Shown: positions 31,061-40,106 of the stretch, in pieces
How positions within the stretch are numbered: the stretch's first letter is position 1
Layout: every line of letters starts with the position of its first letter
NCBI RefSeq assembly: GCF_001905795.1
Contig: NZ_LIXJ01000018.1
Span: 62,001-126,000 of the forward strand
Reading direction: 5' to 3'
Length of the DNA stretch: 64,000 bases
DNA from: Streptomyces sp. CB01580
Lineage (GTDB): Bacteria; Actinomycetota; Actinomycetes; Streptomycetales; Streptomycetaceae
Notes under the pieces: model-generated
Told to the model about the DNA's origin: nothing
Seen by the model: the letters and a program-made list of their open reading frames with translations, nothing else
Database searches by the model: none
Program-made: the position numbers and the translations under genes

Positions 31061-33343
31061 TCAGGGCCCCTGCGTTCCGTCGTTGCCCTGGCCTTGGGGG
31101 TTTCCGTTGTTCCCACCGATCAGGTCCGGCGGGATGGTGAAGCCGGGGAACGGGTTCTTGCCGCCGGGGCGCCCGCCCGGCCCATGACCGGGCCCGCCGG
31201 GGTGGTCGGGGCGATCCGGTCGGTCGTCTCCGTCGCCGGGCCGGCCCTTGCCGGGATCAGGCTTCTGGCTCTTCGCCGGGTCCGGGATGTTGATGGTGTT
31301 GAAGGAGGGGGCGGGCAGCCCATTGAGGGCGCCCGTCATCGCGTCACGCCAGATCGGTCCGGGTACCTGCCCGCCGTACACCTTGGGCTGGTACACGCCG
31401 CCGATGTTGATGTTCACCATCTCGACGTCCTGGGACGGGCTGCCGACCCATACAGCGCCGGACAGGTTCGGCGTGTAACCGACGAACCAGGCGTTCTTGC
31501 GGGCGTCGGTCGTACCGGTCTTGCCCGCGTTGTCGCGGCTGCCGAGCCCCGCCTGCTGACCCGTACCGGAGTCGACCACCCCGCGCAGCAGGGAGTTGAC
31601 GGTGTCGGCCGTCGTCTGGGACATGGCCGTCGAGCACTTGCTCTTCGGCACGGGGAGCGACTTGCCGTCCGCCGTCCTGGCCGACTCGATGGCGATCGGC
31701 GTGCAGTACGTGCCGCGGTTGGCGAAGGCGGCGTACGCGCTGGCCATCGTCAGCGGGGACAGGCCGTCGGAGCCGAGGGTCAGGGTGGACGGGTTCTGCG
31801 GCAGCTTGCTGCCGTCGCCCTGCACCACACCCAGCTTGTCGGTCATCTGGGAGACTGGGCACATGCCGATGTCCTCGAGCATCTGCACGAAGTAGGTGTT
31901 GACGGACTTCTCCATCGCCTCCTTCAGCGCGTAGGGGCCCCGCTCGGACTCGTTCTCGTTCTCCAGGTGATACTTCGGCACACGGTCGTTGACCCACGGC
32001 TTCCCGCAGGTCCGTACCGTGTCCGGGTAGTCCATCTCGTACGGGGACGAGTAGGCCTGGGTCGCCGGCTTGCCGCCCTCCAGGGCCGCCGCGGCGAGAA
32101 ACGGCTTGAACGTCGAACCGGTCGGGAAGCCGAAGTTCGAGCCGCCCATGTCCTTGTCGACGGAGTAGTTGTACTGGGTTTCGTTGGGCCCGAAGCCGTA
32201 CGGCCTGGACTGGCCCATCGCCATGATCTTGCCCGTGCCGGGCTGGACCAGCGTCACGGCCGTCGCGACCTTGTCCGTCTTGTAGACGTGGTTCTTGATC
32301 GAGTTCTGCGCCGACTGCTGGGACTGCGGGTCGAGCGTCGTGCGGATCGTCAGGCCGCCCTGGTTCCAGATCTTGGCCCGGTCCTCCTTGGTCTTGCCGA
32401 AGGCGGGGTCGGTGAGGAAGACGTTGCGCACGTAGTCGCAGAAGAACCCGGCGCCGCTGACGGCCGTGATGCAGCCGTTCTTCGGCTTCTTGACCTTCAG
32501 CTTGATCGGGTTCGCCTTCGCCTTGTCGGCCTCGGCCTGTGTGATGGAGCCGACGTCGGCCATCCGCTGGAGCACGATGTTGCGGCGCTTGGTCGCCTCC
32601 TTCGGGTCGTTGACCGGGTCGAAGCGGCTCGGCGACTGCACGACCCCGGCCAGCAGCGCGGACTCCTCCAGCGTCAGGTTCTTCGCCGACTTGGAGAAGT
32701 AGCGCTGGGAGGCGGCCTCGACGCCGTACGCCTGCTGACCGAAGAAGGTGATGTTGAGGTAGTTCGCCAGGATCCGCTTCTTGCCGAGCTTCTCCTCGAC
32801 CTGGATGGCGTACTTCAGCTCCTGGATCTTGCGGCCCATGGTCTGCTGCGTGGCCTGCGCGACCTTGTCCGGGTCGTCACCGGCCTCCTCGACGAACACG
32901 TTCTTCACGTACTGCTGGGTGAGCGTCGAGGCGCCCTGCGCGGTTCCGCCGGTCTGCACGTTGCGGTTCAGGGCGCGCAGGATGCCCTTGAGGTCGATCG
33001 CCCCGTGCTCGTAGAAACGGGCGTCCTCGATCGCCACGATCGCCTGCTGCATGTACGGCGAGATGTCCTTCAGCTTCACCACCGTGCGGTCACGCGAATA
33101 CACGGAGGCGATGAGTCCGCCCTTGCTGTCGAGGATCGTGGTGCGCTGACTCAGCGGCGGGGTCTGGAGGTTGGCCGGGATCTCGTCGAATCCCTCGACC
33201 GTTCCCTTGGTGGCGAGCCCCAGGGCTCCGGCGGCCGGCAGCGCGATGCCCGCGAGCACGACTCCGGAGAGCGCGGCGACACCGAGGAACTTGGCGGCCT
33301 GCTGGGTCGTCGAGAGACCCCCGCCCGAGCGCTTCTTTGGCAT
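31061..33343 (-). CDS. Class A penicillin-binding protein (GT51 plus transpeptidase)
   Basis: The 760-residue product is bifunctional. An N-terminal membrane helix (18-42) anchors it. The GT51 glycosyltransferase has catalytic E106 in AIEDARFYEHGAID and later TLTQQYVKNVF and RKIQELKYAIQVE. The transpeptidase has S410-T-F-K, S480-V-N and K608-T-G-T. It polymerises and cross-links peptidoglycan outside the membrane. The C-terminal 90 residues are Gly/Pro/Asp-rich and probably disordered in the wall. The ATG at 33343 has no strong ribosome site. It is divergent from wblA, an arrangement I recall as conserved in Streptomyces. Confidence 0.93.
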   Translation of the reverse strand: MPKKRSGGGLSTTQQAAKFLGVAALSGVVLAGIALPAAGALGLATKGTVEGFDEIPANLQTPPLSQRTTILDSKGGLIASVYSRDRTVVKLKDISPYMQQAIVAIEDARFYEHGAIDLKGILRALNRNVQTGGTAQGASTLTQQYVKNVFVEEAGDDPDKVAQATQQTMGRKIQELKYAIQVEEKLGKKRILANYLNITFFGQQAYGVEAASQRYFSKSAKNLTLEESALLAGVVQSPSRFDPVNDPKEATKRRNIVLQRMADVGSITQAEADKAKANPIKLKVKKPKNGCITAVSGAGFFCDYVRNVFLTDPAFGKTKEDRAKIWNQGGLTIRTTLDPQSQQSAQNSIKNHVYKTDKVATAVTLVQPGTGKIMAMGQSRPYGFGPNETQYNYSVDKDMGGSNFGFPTGSTFKPFLAAAALEGGKPATQAYSSPYEMDYPDTVRTCGKPWVNDRVPKYHLENENESERGPYALKEAMEKSVNTYFVQMLEDIGMCPVSQMTDKLGVVQGDGSKLPQNPSTLTLGSDGLSPLTMASAYAAFANRGTYCTPIAIESARTADGKSLPVPKSKCSTAMSQTTADTVNSLLRGVVDSGTGQQAGLGSRDNAGKTGTTDARKNAWFVGYTPNLSGAVWVGSPSQDVEMVNINIGGVYQPKVYGGQVPGPIWRDAMTGALNGLPAPSFNTINIPDPAKSQKPDPGKGRPGDGDDRPDRPDHPGGPGHGPGGRPGGKNPFPGFTIPPDLIGGNNGNPQGQGNDGTQGP

Positions 33344-33729
33344 GGGGGCAGCCTACGTTCTCATTCGCCGGACACACGTATATGCCTTGGCCTAAGCTGC
33401 ACTCAACTGTCACAGCAGTCCGGTTCCGCACCAACCCCCGTGCGAGATCCGGCCAGGAGTCAGGGCGCTTCCGAATTCGCCGCGTGTGTCATTGAAAGTC
33501 CGTTGCGATCTGGGAGAACTGTCCTGATTCTTAGGGGATATTGGCGTATGTCCTCACCTCACTCCCCTGGGTGATCTGCCGCATACGCATAGTCCGTTCG
33601 GGCCATTCAAGATTGGGCCCGAAGGGGGTGTTGTGCTGTCGCCACCTTCCGTAACGTCCTCAACTGGCAGCGGTGAATATGCCGCTACCGCCGTGGGGGA
33701 GCCTCGATTCGGGAGAGGACGGCGCCGTG
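33344..33729. promoter_or_regulatory. Long divergent region of PBP and wblA
   Basis: No gene is evident in these 386 bases, which must contain the promoters of the leftward PBP gene and wblA. wblA in Streptomyces is controlled by developmental regulators such as BldD, but I cannot point to a convincing site by eye. AT-rich patches at 33520-33560 are the likeliest wblA promoter area. Confidence 0.4.
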
Positions 33730-34083
33730 ATGGGCTGGGTAACCGACTGGAGTGCGCAGGCAGCCTGCCGCACTACTGATCCGGATGAACTGTTCGTACA
33801 AGGAGCAGCGCAGAACAGGGCCAAGGCGGTGTGCACCGGATGCCCGGTGCGGACCGAGTGCCTGGCCGACGCTCTGGACAACCGCGTCGAATTCGGCGTG
33901 TGGGGCGGAATGACGGAACGGGAGCGCCGTGCGTTGCTGCGCAGGCGGCCCACCGTCACGTCCTGGCGCCGGCTGCTGGAGACCGCTCGCAGCGAGTACG
34001 AGCAGTCCACGGGAGGCATCCTGCCCGTGGCGATCGGACTGGACGACGACGAACTGCACGAGAGGTACGCCGCTGTGGGATGA
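33730..34083 (+). CDS. wblA: WhiB-like regulator WblA
   Basis: The 117-residue product has the four iron-sulfur cysteines of WhiB proteins (C13, C35, C38, C44, as AACRTTDP and VCTGCPVRTEC), then GVWGGMTERERRALLRRRP, the turn and basic helix for DNA contact. The sequence around DWSAQAACRTTDPDELFVQG fits WblA, a pleiotropic regulator that controls the switch from aerial growth to sporulation and represses antibiotic production. The ATG at 33730 (GTG three bases before it) follows GGGAGAGGAC; an ATG 17 codons upstream is less likely. It lies next to the PBP and ArsA genes. Confidence 0.93.
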   Translation: MGWVTDWSAQAACRTTDPDELFVQGAAQNRAKAVCTGCPVRTECLADALDNRVEFGVWGGMTERERRALLRRRPTVTSWRRLLETARSEYEQSTGGILPVAIGLDDDELHERYAAVG

Positions 34084-34201
34084 GGCGGGCGCAGGTGGTT
34101 GCGCGGATGCGCCCTCGGGCGGATGTCCGGAGTGCCTCGCCCCGATTGCGAAGCGGACCGTGCCTGGCCGGTCACGCGGCCCCGCCGTCGGGCCCGGACG
34201 G

Positions 34202-35896
34202 TTATGTGGCCCGGCCGTCGATCGATCCGGCCGCGAGTCGGTCACCGATGGACCTGAGGCCCGCGAGGTCGTGCACGTCACCGGGCAGTGCGGCCACTTC
34301 GGTCATGGCCACCTCGGGGTGCAGTGCGGTGAAACTGTCGCGTGTGCGCTGCTCGCGCGCGACCACCTGCATGCGCTCCGCGTGCAGGCGTAGGAGGGCC
34401 GCCGTCAACTGCTCGACGGAGGCGGAGGCGTACGTCTCCTGGTTCGTAAGCATGCCCGGCGCTGCGGAGACCGATGAGTTCGTGAGTTCGGGATCCGCCG
34501 CCGGATCCGAGCCGTCCGCATCCGCAGCTTCCGGATTCGTACCATCCGGATCAAGGTCATTCGCATCCGTGTCGTCCGGACCCGCGCCATCCGGATCTGC
34601 GGTCGATGAGGCCGGGGCTTTCAGCGAAATCGGGGTTTTCGGGGACGTTTCCGGTCCGCGGTCATCGTCCGAATCCTGCGGGTCTCGTAGGTCTCGTAGG
34701 TCTCGTGAGTCCCGAGGGTTCCGTGAGCCCTGTGATTCCTGTGAATCCTGGTCTTCTGTTTCCTCGTGCTCCCCGTGCTCTTCGTGTTCCGCGTGTTTCC
34801 GGTCTTTCCGGCGTTCCTGATGGTCCTGGTGTTCCCCGTGCTCGACGGCGGCCGTGGGGGCGTTCTCGGGAGAGGCGACCGGTCGGTCGGCCGGGTCACA
34901 AAGTGCAGCCTTCCCTTCCTCCTGATCCACAATGCCGATCGCGTCGAGGTTTTCCGCAGCCGCCAGGGCGTGTTCGGCGGAAAGCCGTGCGGCATCGCTG
35001 CCGTGGACGCGATTGAGCACCAGACCGGCCAGCGGCATGTCCTCCGATGCGAGCCGTTCCACGAAGTACGCCGCCTCGCGCAGCGCGTCCCGCTCCGGCG
35101 TCGCGACGACGAGGAACGCCGTACCGGGCGCCTGCAGCAGCTTGTACGTGGCGTCGGCCCGGGTACGAAAGCCACCGAACATGGTGTCCATCGCCGCGAC
35201 GAAGGTCTGTACGTCGCGCAGGAACTGGCCGCCGAGCAGTTTGCCGAGAGTGCCGGTCATCATCGACATGCCGACGTTGAGGAACTTCATCCCCGCCCGG
35301 CCGCCCACCTTCGCCGGGGCCATCAGCAGCTTGATGAACTTTCCGTCCAGGAACGAGCCGAGCCGCTTCGGCGCGTCCAGGAAGTCCAGCGCGGAACGGG
35401 ACGGCGGGGTGTCGACGATGATCAGGTCCCACTCGTCGCGGGCGCGCAGCTGGCCGAGCTTTTCCATGGCCATGTACTCCTGCGTGCCCGCGAATCCGGC
35501 CGACAGGGACTGATAGAAGGGGTTCTCCAGAATCGCGCGGGCCCGTTCGGCGTCCGCGTGGGCCTCCACGATCTCGTCGAAGGTCCGCTTCATGTCGAGC
35601 ATCATGGCGTGCAGTTCGCCGGCGCCCTCGCCGTCGATGCCGGGGACCCGGCGCGGGACGTTGTCCAGCGAGTCGATGCCCATGGACTGGGCGAGCCTGC
35701 GGGCCGGATCGATGGTGAGGACGACGACCTTGCGGCCGTGCTCGGCCGCGCGTACGCCCAGGGCGGCGGCGGTGGTCGTCTTGCCGACCCCGCCCGAACC
35801 GCAGCACACGATGATTCGGATGCCGGGGTCGTCGAGCAGCGCGTCGGTGTCCAGCGCGGGGGCCGTCTCCGCACCCGAGCCCGTGCCCTGTCTCAT
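34202..35896 (-). CDS. ArsA/GET3-type ATPase with a low-complexity insert
   Basis: The 564-residue product has a deviant P-loop CCGSGGVGKTTTAAAL (31-46), the switch motif LTIDPARRLAQSMG, and IIVDTPPSRSALDFL, as in ArsA/Get3 ATPases. The C-terminal 80 residues (from ETYASASVEQLTAALLRLHAER) belong to the same fold. Between them, residues about 343-480 are a low-complexity insert built of His/Glu, Arg-Asp and Asp-Pro-Asp-Gly runs, with short repeats in the DNA (34470-34870). The gene starts at ATG overlapping the stop of the upstream ATPase gene by four bases. The two probably form a heterodimer. The cargo is unknown. Confidence 0.88.
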   Translation of the reverse strand: MRQGTGSGAETAPALDTDALLDDPGIRIIVCCGSGGVGKTTTAAALGVRAAEHGRKVVVLTIDPARRLAQSMGIDSLDNVPRRVPGIDGEGAGELHAMMLDMKRTFDEIVEAHADAERARAILENPFYQSLSAGFAGTQEYMAMEKLGQLRARDEWDLIIVDTPPSRSALDFLDAPKRLGSFLDGKFIKLLMAPAKVGGRAGMKFLNVGMSMMTGTLGKLLGGQFLRDVQTFVAAMDTMFGGFRTRADATYKLLQAPGTAFLVVATPERDALREAAYFVERLASEDMPLAGLVLNRVHGSDAARLSAEHALAAAENLDAIGIVDQEEGKAALCDPADRPVASPENAPTAAVEHGEHQDHQERRKDRKHAEHEEHGEHEETEDQDSQESQGSRNPRDSRDLRDLRDPQDSDDDRGPETSPKTPISLKAPASSTADPDGAGPDDTDANDLDPDGTNPEAADADGSDPAADPELTNSSVSAAPGMLTNQETYASASVEQLTAALLRLHAERMQVVAREQRTRDSFTALHPEVAMTEVAALPGDVHDLAGLRSIGDRLAAGSIDGRAT

Positions 35897-36945
35897 GCGC
35901 CCGCCCCTTGTCCACCCCTGTGTCCGGTTCCGTGTCCCAGCCCCACGGCACCCGGTGTGTCCGCCCCCGGTTCTTCGGCCGCTTCGTCCCCCACGCCCTG
36001 CTTGCGCAGCTCGGTCGCCAGGTCGTAGAGCCCCGCCGGGTCCATTCCCTCGCCGATCAGCGGGAGTTCATAACCCGGGAGCCCGAGCCCCGCGAGCACC
36101 GCACGCTGCTCGCGTTCCAGCTCGACCCGCTGGGCGTGCTCGGCGGCCTGCTCGACCAAGGGGCGTACGAGCCCGGCGGAACCCGTGACGCCCGCGCGGG
36201 TCAGAGCCTTGGCGATCTCCTTGCGGCGTCCGCCCGCGGCCGTGCGCAGCGCGTCCTCGTCCAGCAGATGCGGTCGCACCATGTTCACGATGACCCGGCC
36301 GACCGGAAGCTCGGCGGCCCGGAGCTCGGCGATGCCGTCCGCGGTCTCCTGGACGGGCATCTCCTCCAGCAGCGTCACCAGATGGACCGCGGTCTCGGGG
36401 GACTTCAACACCCGCATGACGGCCTGTGCCTGGTTGTGTATCGGGCCGATCCGGGCCAGCCCGGCCACCTCGTCGTTCACGTTGAGGAAGCGGGTGACGC
36501 GCCCCGTGGGCGGGGCGTCCATGATCACGTAGTCGTAGACGTACCGGTCCTGCTTGTCCTTGCGGCGCACGGCCTCGCACGCCTTGCCGGTCAGCAGCAC
36601 GTCGCGCACGCCGGGCGCGATGGTGGTGGCGAAGTCGATCGCGCCGAGCTTCTTGAGCGCGCGGCCGGCGCTGCCGAGCTTGTAGAACATCTGGAGATAG
36701 TCGAGCAGGGCGCGCTCCGCGTCGATCGCCAGCGCATAGACCTCGCCGCCGCCCGGGGCGACGGCGATCTTGCGCTCCTCGTACGGAAGCGATTCCGTCT
36801 CGAAGAGCTGGGCGATGCCCTGCCTGCCCTCGACCTCCACGAGGAGGGTGCGCCTGCCCTCGGTCGCGAGGGCGAGCGCGAGGGCGGCGGCGACCGTGGT
36901 CTTACCGGTACCACCCTTGCCGCTGACGACCTGGAACCTGCTCAC
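35893..36945 (-). CDS. ArsA/GET3-type ATPase, first of the pair
   Basis: The 350-residue product opens with the deviant P-loop VVSGKGGTGKTTVAAAL (6-22) and has LLVEVEGRQGIAQLF and YVIMDAPPTGRVTRFLNV, the switch regions of an ArsA-like ATPase. The C-terminal 40 residues are disordered and Gly-rich. It starts at GTG and is translationally coupled (ATGA) to the second ATPase gene. Such paired ATPases next to wblA are a fixed feature of actinobacteria as I recall, so a housekeeping role rather than arsenite export is likely. No arsB or arsD lies nearby. Confidence 0.88.
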   Translation of the reverse strand: MSRFQVVSGKGGTGKTTVAAALALALATEGRRTLLVEVEGRQGIAQLFETESLPYEERKIAVAPGGGEVYALAIDAERALLDYLQMFYKLGSAGRALKKLGAIDFATTIAPGVRDVLLTGKACEAVRRKDKQDRYVYDYVIMDAPPTGRVTRFLNVNDEVAGLARIGPIHNQAQAVMRVLKSPETAVHLVTLLEEMPVQETADGIAELRAAELPVGRVIVNMVRPHLLDEDALRTAAGGRRKEIAKALTRAGVTGSAGLVRPLVEQAAEHAQRVELEREQRAVLAGLGLPGYELPLIGEGMDPAGLYDLATELRKQGVGDEAAEEPGADTPGAVGLGHGTGHRGGQGAGA

Positions 36946-37027
36946 GTATTCGAGCCTAACCAGTCGGGCCGCAGGCTACGCACGAGGCTGCGCGTGCCCG
37001 GGATTGCACAGGCATTACAGTCGGGCC

Positions 37028-37186
37028 ATGACCAAGTGGGAATACGCGACCGTGCCTCTGCTCGTGCACGCGACCAAGCAGATTCTGGACACCTGGGGCG
37101 AGGACGGCTGGGAGCTGGTCCAGGTCGTTCCCGGCCCGAACAACCCCGAGCAGCTCGTGGCCTACCTGAAGCGGGAGAAGGCGTAA
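37028..37186 (+). CDS. DUF4177 small protein
   Basis: The 52-residue product (MTKWEYATVPLLVH, then ILDTWGEDGWELVQVV and a LVAYLKREKA end) matches the short DUF4177 fold. It is divergent from the ATPase pair and its stop overlaps the RidA start (TAATG), so the two are coupled. The function of the family is unknown. Confidence 0.88.
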   Translation: MTKWEYATVPLLVHATKQILDTWGEDGWELVQVVPGPNNPEQLVAYLKREKA

Positions 37187-37656
37187 TGGCGGGCGTCGTC
37201 GAGTCGAAGCTCGCCGAGCTCGGGCTGACCCTGCCGGACGTCGTGCCGCCGCTGGCCTCGTACCAGCCGGCCGTGCGGTCGGGCGTGTACGTGTACACGT
37301 CCGGCCAGCTGCCGATGGTGGACGGCAAGCTCGCGGTCACCGGCAAGGTCGGTGCCGAGGTCACGCCCGACGAGGCCAAGGAGCTGGCGAAGACCTGCGC
37401 GCTCAACGCGCTGGCCGCCGTGAAGTCCGTCGCCGGTGATCTGGACCGGATCGTCCGGGTCGTGAAGGTCGTGGGCTTCGTCGCCTCGGCGTCCGACTTC
37501 ACCGGCCAGCCCGCCGTGCTCAACGGGGCCAGCGAGCTGCTGGGCGCGGTCCTCGGCGAAAAGGGCGTGCACGCGCGCAGCGCCGTGGGCGTCGCGGTGC
37601 TGCCGCTGGACGCTCCTGTGGAGGTCGAGGTCCAGGTCGAGCTGGCCGAGGGCTGA
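37186..37656 (+). CDS. RidA family protein
   Basis: The 156-residue product is a RidA/YjgF-type protein of the longer actinobacterial form: GLTLPDVVPPLASYQPAVRSG, VYVYTSGQLPMVDGKLAVTGKVG, and the C-terminal HARSAVGVAVLPLDAPVEVEV strand. RidA proteins remove reactive enamine and imine intermediates. The conserved Arg (R of HARSAVG) that binds the substrate carboxylate is present. The start codon overlaps the DUF4177 stop. A hairpin terminator follows at 37735-37767. Confidence 0.9.
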   Translation: MAGVVESKLAELGLTLPDVVPPLASYQPAVRSGVYVYTSGQLPMVDGKLAVTGKVGAEVTPDEAKELAKTCALNALAAVKSVAGDLDRIVRVVKVVGFVASASDFTGQPAVLNGASELLGAVLGEKGVHARSAVGVAVLPLDAPVEVEVQVELAEG

Positions 37657-37734
37657 GGCGCGGGCCCGTGAGCGTGCGGCGTACGGAAGTCCCGTCGCCG
37701 CCGTTCCCGCCCCTTCCACACCGCCGGAACCCCT

Positions 37735-37767
37735 GATCCCGCCCGGTCGGCACGCCCGGGCGGGATC
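37735..37767 (+). terminator. Terminator after the RidA gene
   Basis: Perfect 12-base arms (37735-37746 and 37756-37767) flank a nine-base loop, 78 bases after the RidA stop. There is no T-tract. Confidence 0.6.
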
Positions 37768-37810
37768 GTGTGCACAGGGGGCGTACGTGCGCACGTGCGT
37801 GGCTTGTGCA

Positions 37811-37855
37811 GCACGCGCACGGTGGCATGTGCGGCACGCGCACGGTGGCATGTGC
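37811..37855. repeat. Tandem 23-bp repeat
   Basis: A 22-bp sequence starting gcacgcgcacggtgg occurs exactly at 37811-37832 and 37834-37855, so the period is 23 bp, with diverged copies on either side. The surrounding gap (37657-38000) holds no gene and leads into the Nudix start. Confidence 0.6.
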
Positions 37856-38000
37856 AGCGGGCACATTCCGGCATGCACGGGCTGCGTGAACGGCGGCAGG
37901 GATGCGGGCGTGTATGCAGGTCTGGAGGCGTGTATGTACGGGGCATGTGCGGATCAGCTCATCTCTCGAACATCGGCGCGGTTCCGGATAGCCTCCGGCC

Positions 38001-39011
38001 ATGTCGAATGGTCAGTGGTACCCACCGGAATGGCCCGACCGGATCCGGGCACTCGCCGCAGGTGAGCTGACGCCCACGACGCCGCGGCGAGCCGCCACCG
38101 TGATTCTGCTCCGGGACCCCGCCGTCGGCACCCAGGACGGGATCGCCGTCCACATGCTGCGACGCCGGGCCTCCATGGCCTTCGCCGGCGGTGCGTACGC
38201 CTACCCGGGCGGCGGCGTCGACCCGCGCGACGACGACCGGCTCGTGGGCTGGGCAGGGCCGCCGCTGGGGAGCTGGGCCGGGCGGCTCGGCGTGGGGACC
38301 CCGGCCGAGGCCCAGGCCATTGTGTGCGCGGCGGTCCGTGAGACCTACGAGGAGGCGGGCGTCCTTCTCGCCGGCCCGACCGCCGACAGCGTCGTCAGTG
38401 ACACCACCGGCGCCGACTGGGAGGCCGACCGCGCGGCGCTGGTCGCCCGCGAACTGTCCTTCGCGGAGTTCCTGGACCGGCGCGGACTGGTGCTGCGCTC
38501 CGATCTGCTGGGCGCCTGGGCGCGTTGGATCACCCCCGAGTTCGAGCCGCGCCGTTACGACACCTGGTTCTTCGTCGCCGCGCTCCCCGAGGGGCAGCGC
38601 ACCCGCAACGTCTCCACGGAGGCCGACCGCGCGGTGTGGATCCGCCCATGCGAGGCGGCCAACGGGTACGACAGGGGCGAACTGCTGATGATGCCCCCGA
38701 CCGTGTCCACGCTGCGGGCGCTCGGGCCGTACGGCACGGTGGCCGAGACGCTGAAGGGCGCGGATTCCCAGAACCTCGCGCCCGTCCTCGCACGGGCGAG
38801 GCTGGAGGGCGACGAGCTGGTGCTGAGCTGGCCGGGGCACGACGAGTTCACGAAGCACATCCCGAACGCGACGGCCGCCCCGCACGGCACCGAAAGCGGC
38901 ACGCGGGGCGAAGGCGGCGTGGTGAGAGGCGCGCAGGGCGGCGCGGCGAGCGGCGCGCGGGGTGGAGAAGAGGGCGGCACGGGCCGCGGTACGGGAGGTG
39001 AACCGGTATGA
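38001..39011 (+). CDS. Nudix hydrolase, large form with split Nudix box
   Basis: The 336-residue product has the Nudix signature in expanded form: AYPGGGVDPRDDD, an insert of about 30 residues, then AAVRETYEEAGVLL, which supplies the REUxEE metal ligands. N-terminal RRAATVILLRD and later ITPEFEPRRYDTWFFVAAL match the NUDT19-type group that cleaves CoA or related nucleoside diphosphates. The C-terminal 50 residues are Gly/Ala-rich repeats. It overlaps the next gene (MBL hydrolase) by ATGA. Confidence 0.87.
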   Translation: MSNGQWYPPEWPDRIRALAAGELTPTTPRRAATVILLRDPAVGTQDGIAVHMLRRRASMAFAGGAYAYPGGGVDPRDDDRLVGWAGPPLGSWAGRLGVGTPAEAQAIVCAAVRETYEEAGVLLAGPTADSVVSDTTGADWEADRAALVARELSFAEFLDRRGLVLRSDLLGAWARWITPEFEPRRYDTWFFVAALPEGQRTRNVSTEADRAVWIRPCEAANGYDRGELLMMPPTVSTLRALGPYGTVAETLKGADSQNLAPVLARARLEGDELVLSWPGHDEFTKHIPNATAAPHGTESGTRGEGGVVRGAQGGAASGARGGEEGGTGRGTGGEPV

Positions 39012-39838
39012 GCGACGCGGCAGCGCTGCCCGGACAGCCACGCGGCGGGGTCGTCTCCGGGCCCGCGACCCCCCGTACCGTCAATGTCCTCGCCCCCAAC
39101 GCCTCGCCCATGACGCTGGACGGCACCAACACCTGGATCGTCGCGGAGCCCGACTCCGATCTCGCGGTCGTCATCGACCCGGGGCCGCAGGACGATGCGC
39201 ACCTGCGGGCGGTCGTCGACACCGCCGAACGGGCCGGCCGCCGCATCGCGCTCACGTTGCTCACCCACGGGCACCCCGATCACGCGGAGGGCGCGGCGCG
39301 CTTCGCCGAGCTGACCCGTACCAAGGTGCGTGCCCTGGATCCGGTGCTCCGCCTCGGCGACGAGGGGCTGACCGCCGGAGACGTGATCACCATCGGGGGA
39401 CTGGAACTGCGCGTCGTGCCGACGCCCGGCCACACGGCGGACTCGCTCTCCTTCCACCTGCCCGCCGACCGGGCGGTGCTGACCGGGGACACGGTCCTCG
39501 GGCGTGGCACCACGGTCGTCGCGCACCCGGACGGAAGGCTGGGCGACTACCTCGACTCACTGCGCAGACTGCGCTCGCTGACCGTCGACGACGGCGTGCA
39601 CACCGTGCTGCCGGGGCACGGCCCGGTGCTGGAGGACGCGCAGGGCGCGGTCGACTTCTACCTCGCGCACCGTGCGCACCGGCTGGCCCAGGTGGAGACG
39701 GCGATCGAGGCCGGGCACCGGACTCCGGCCGAGTTGGTGGCTCACGTGTACGCGGACGTGGACCGGTCTCTGTGGCCCGCGGCGGAGCTCTCCGTACGGG
39801 CGCAGCTGGAGTACCTGAGCGAGCACGGGCTGGTGTAG
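39008..39838 (+). CDS. MBL-fold metallohydrolase
   Basis: The 276-residue product has the metallo-beta-lactamase motif LLTHGHPDHAEGAARF, then TPGHTADSLSFHLP, LTGDTVLGRGTT and VLPGHGPVLED, the remaining metal ligands. A C-terminal helical extension (from HRLAQVETAIEAGHRTPAELVAHVY) matches LACTB2-like hydrolases. It is coupled to the Nudix gene, so the two may act on linked nucleotide or RNA substrates; this is inference. An ATG at 39008 overlaps the upstream stop. Confidence 0.88.
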   Translation: MSDAAALPGQPRGGVVSGPATPRTVNVLAPNASPMTLDGTNTWIVAEPDSDLAVVIDPGPQDDAHLRAVVDTAERAGRRIALTLLTHGHPDHAEGAARFAELTRTKVRALDPVLRLGDEGLTAGDVITIGGLELRVVPTPGHTADSLSFHLPADRAVLTGDTVLGRGTTVVAHPDGRLGDYLDSLRRLRSLTVDDGVHTVLPGHGPVLEDAQGAVDFYLAHRAHRLAQVETAIEAGHRTPAELVAHVYADVDRSLWPAAELSVRAQLEYLSEHGLV

Positions 39839-40106
39839 CGGGCACGGCCTGGTGCGGTGTTCCGGTCCGGGGTCGGGCCCTGATCGTGCCGGGCCGAGCC
39901 TCGAATCGGACCGGATCAGCCCGATCGGGGGCACACCGGATCGGATCGGCCCTGGTCGCCCTGCCTCCGGCCCCGGTCGGAGCGGACCGGAACCAGCCGC
40001 ACCGGCTCGGGACCGGTCGCAGCGGATCGGACCCGGTCGCACCGGACCGCCGCGCGGGGGCCCGGGGCCTCCTCGTGCGGTCGGCGGGAGCGCTTCGGCT
40101 ATTCGG
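39839..40106. repeat. Degenerate cggatcgg repeats between MBL and crp
   Basis: From about 39905 to 40065 the words cggatcgg, accggatc and gtcgcaccgg recur at irregular spacing. The two flanking genes converge here. No gene or clear terminator stem is visible. Confidence 0.5.

Noticed and set aside
30821..33574. Open frame of 917 codons on the plus strand
   Set aside because: Antisense shadow of the class A PBP, which has all catalytic motifs on the minus strand.
33679..33729. Upstream start for wblA
   Set aside because: The extra 17 residues are not typical of WhiB proteins, and a ribosome site lies before the ATG at 33730.
34202..36945. Arsenic resistance operon
   Set aside because: Two ArsA-like ATPases are present, but no arsB, arsC, arsD or ArsR gene lies near, and the context is the conserved wblA region.
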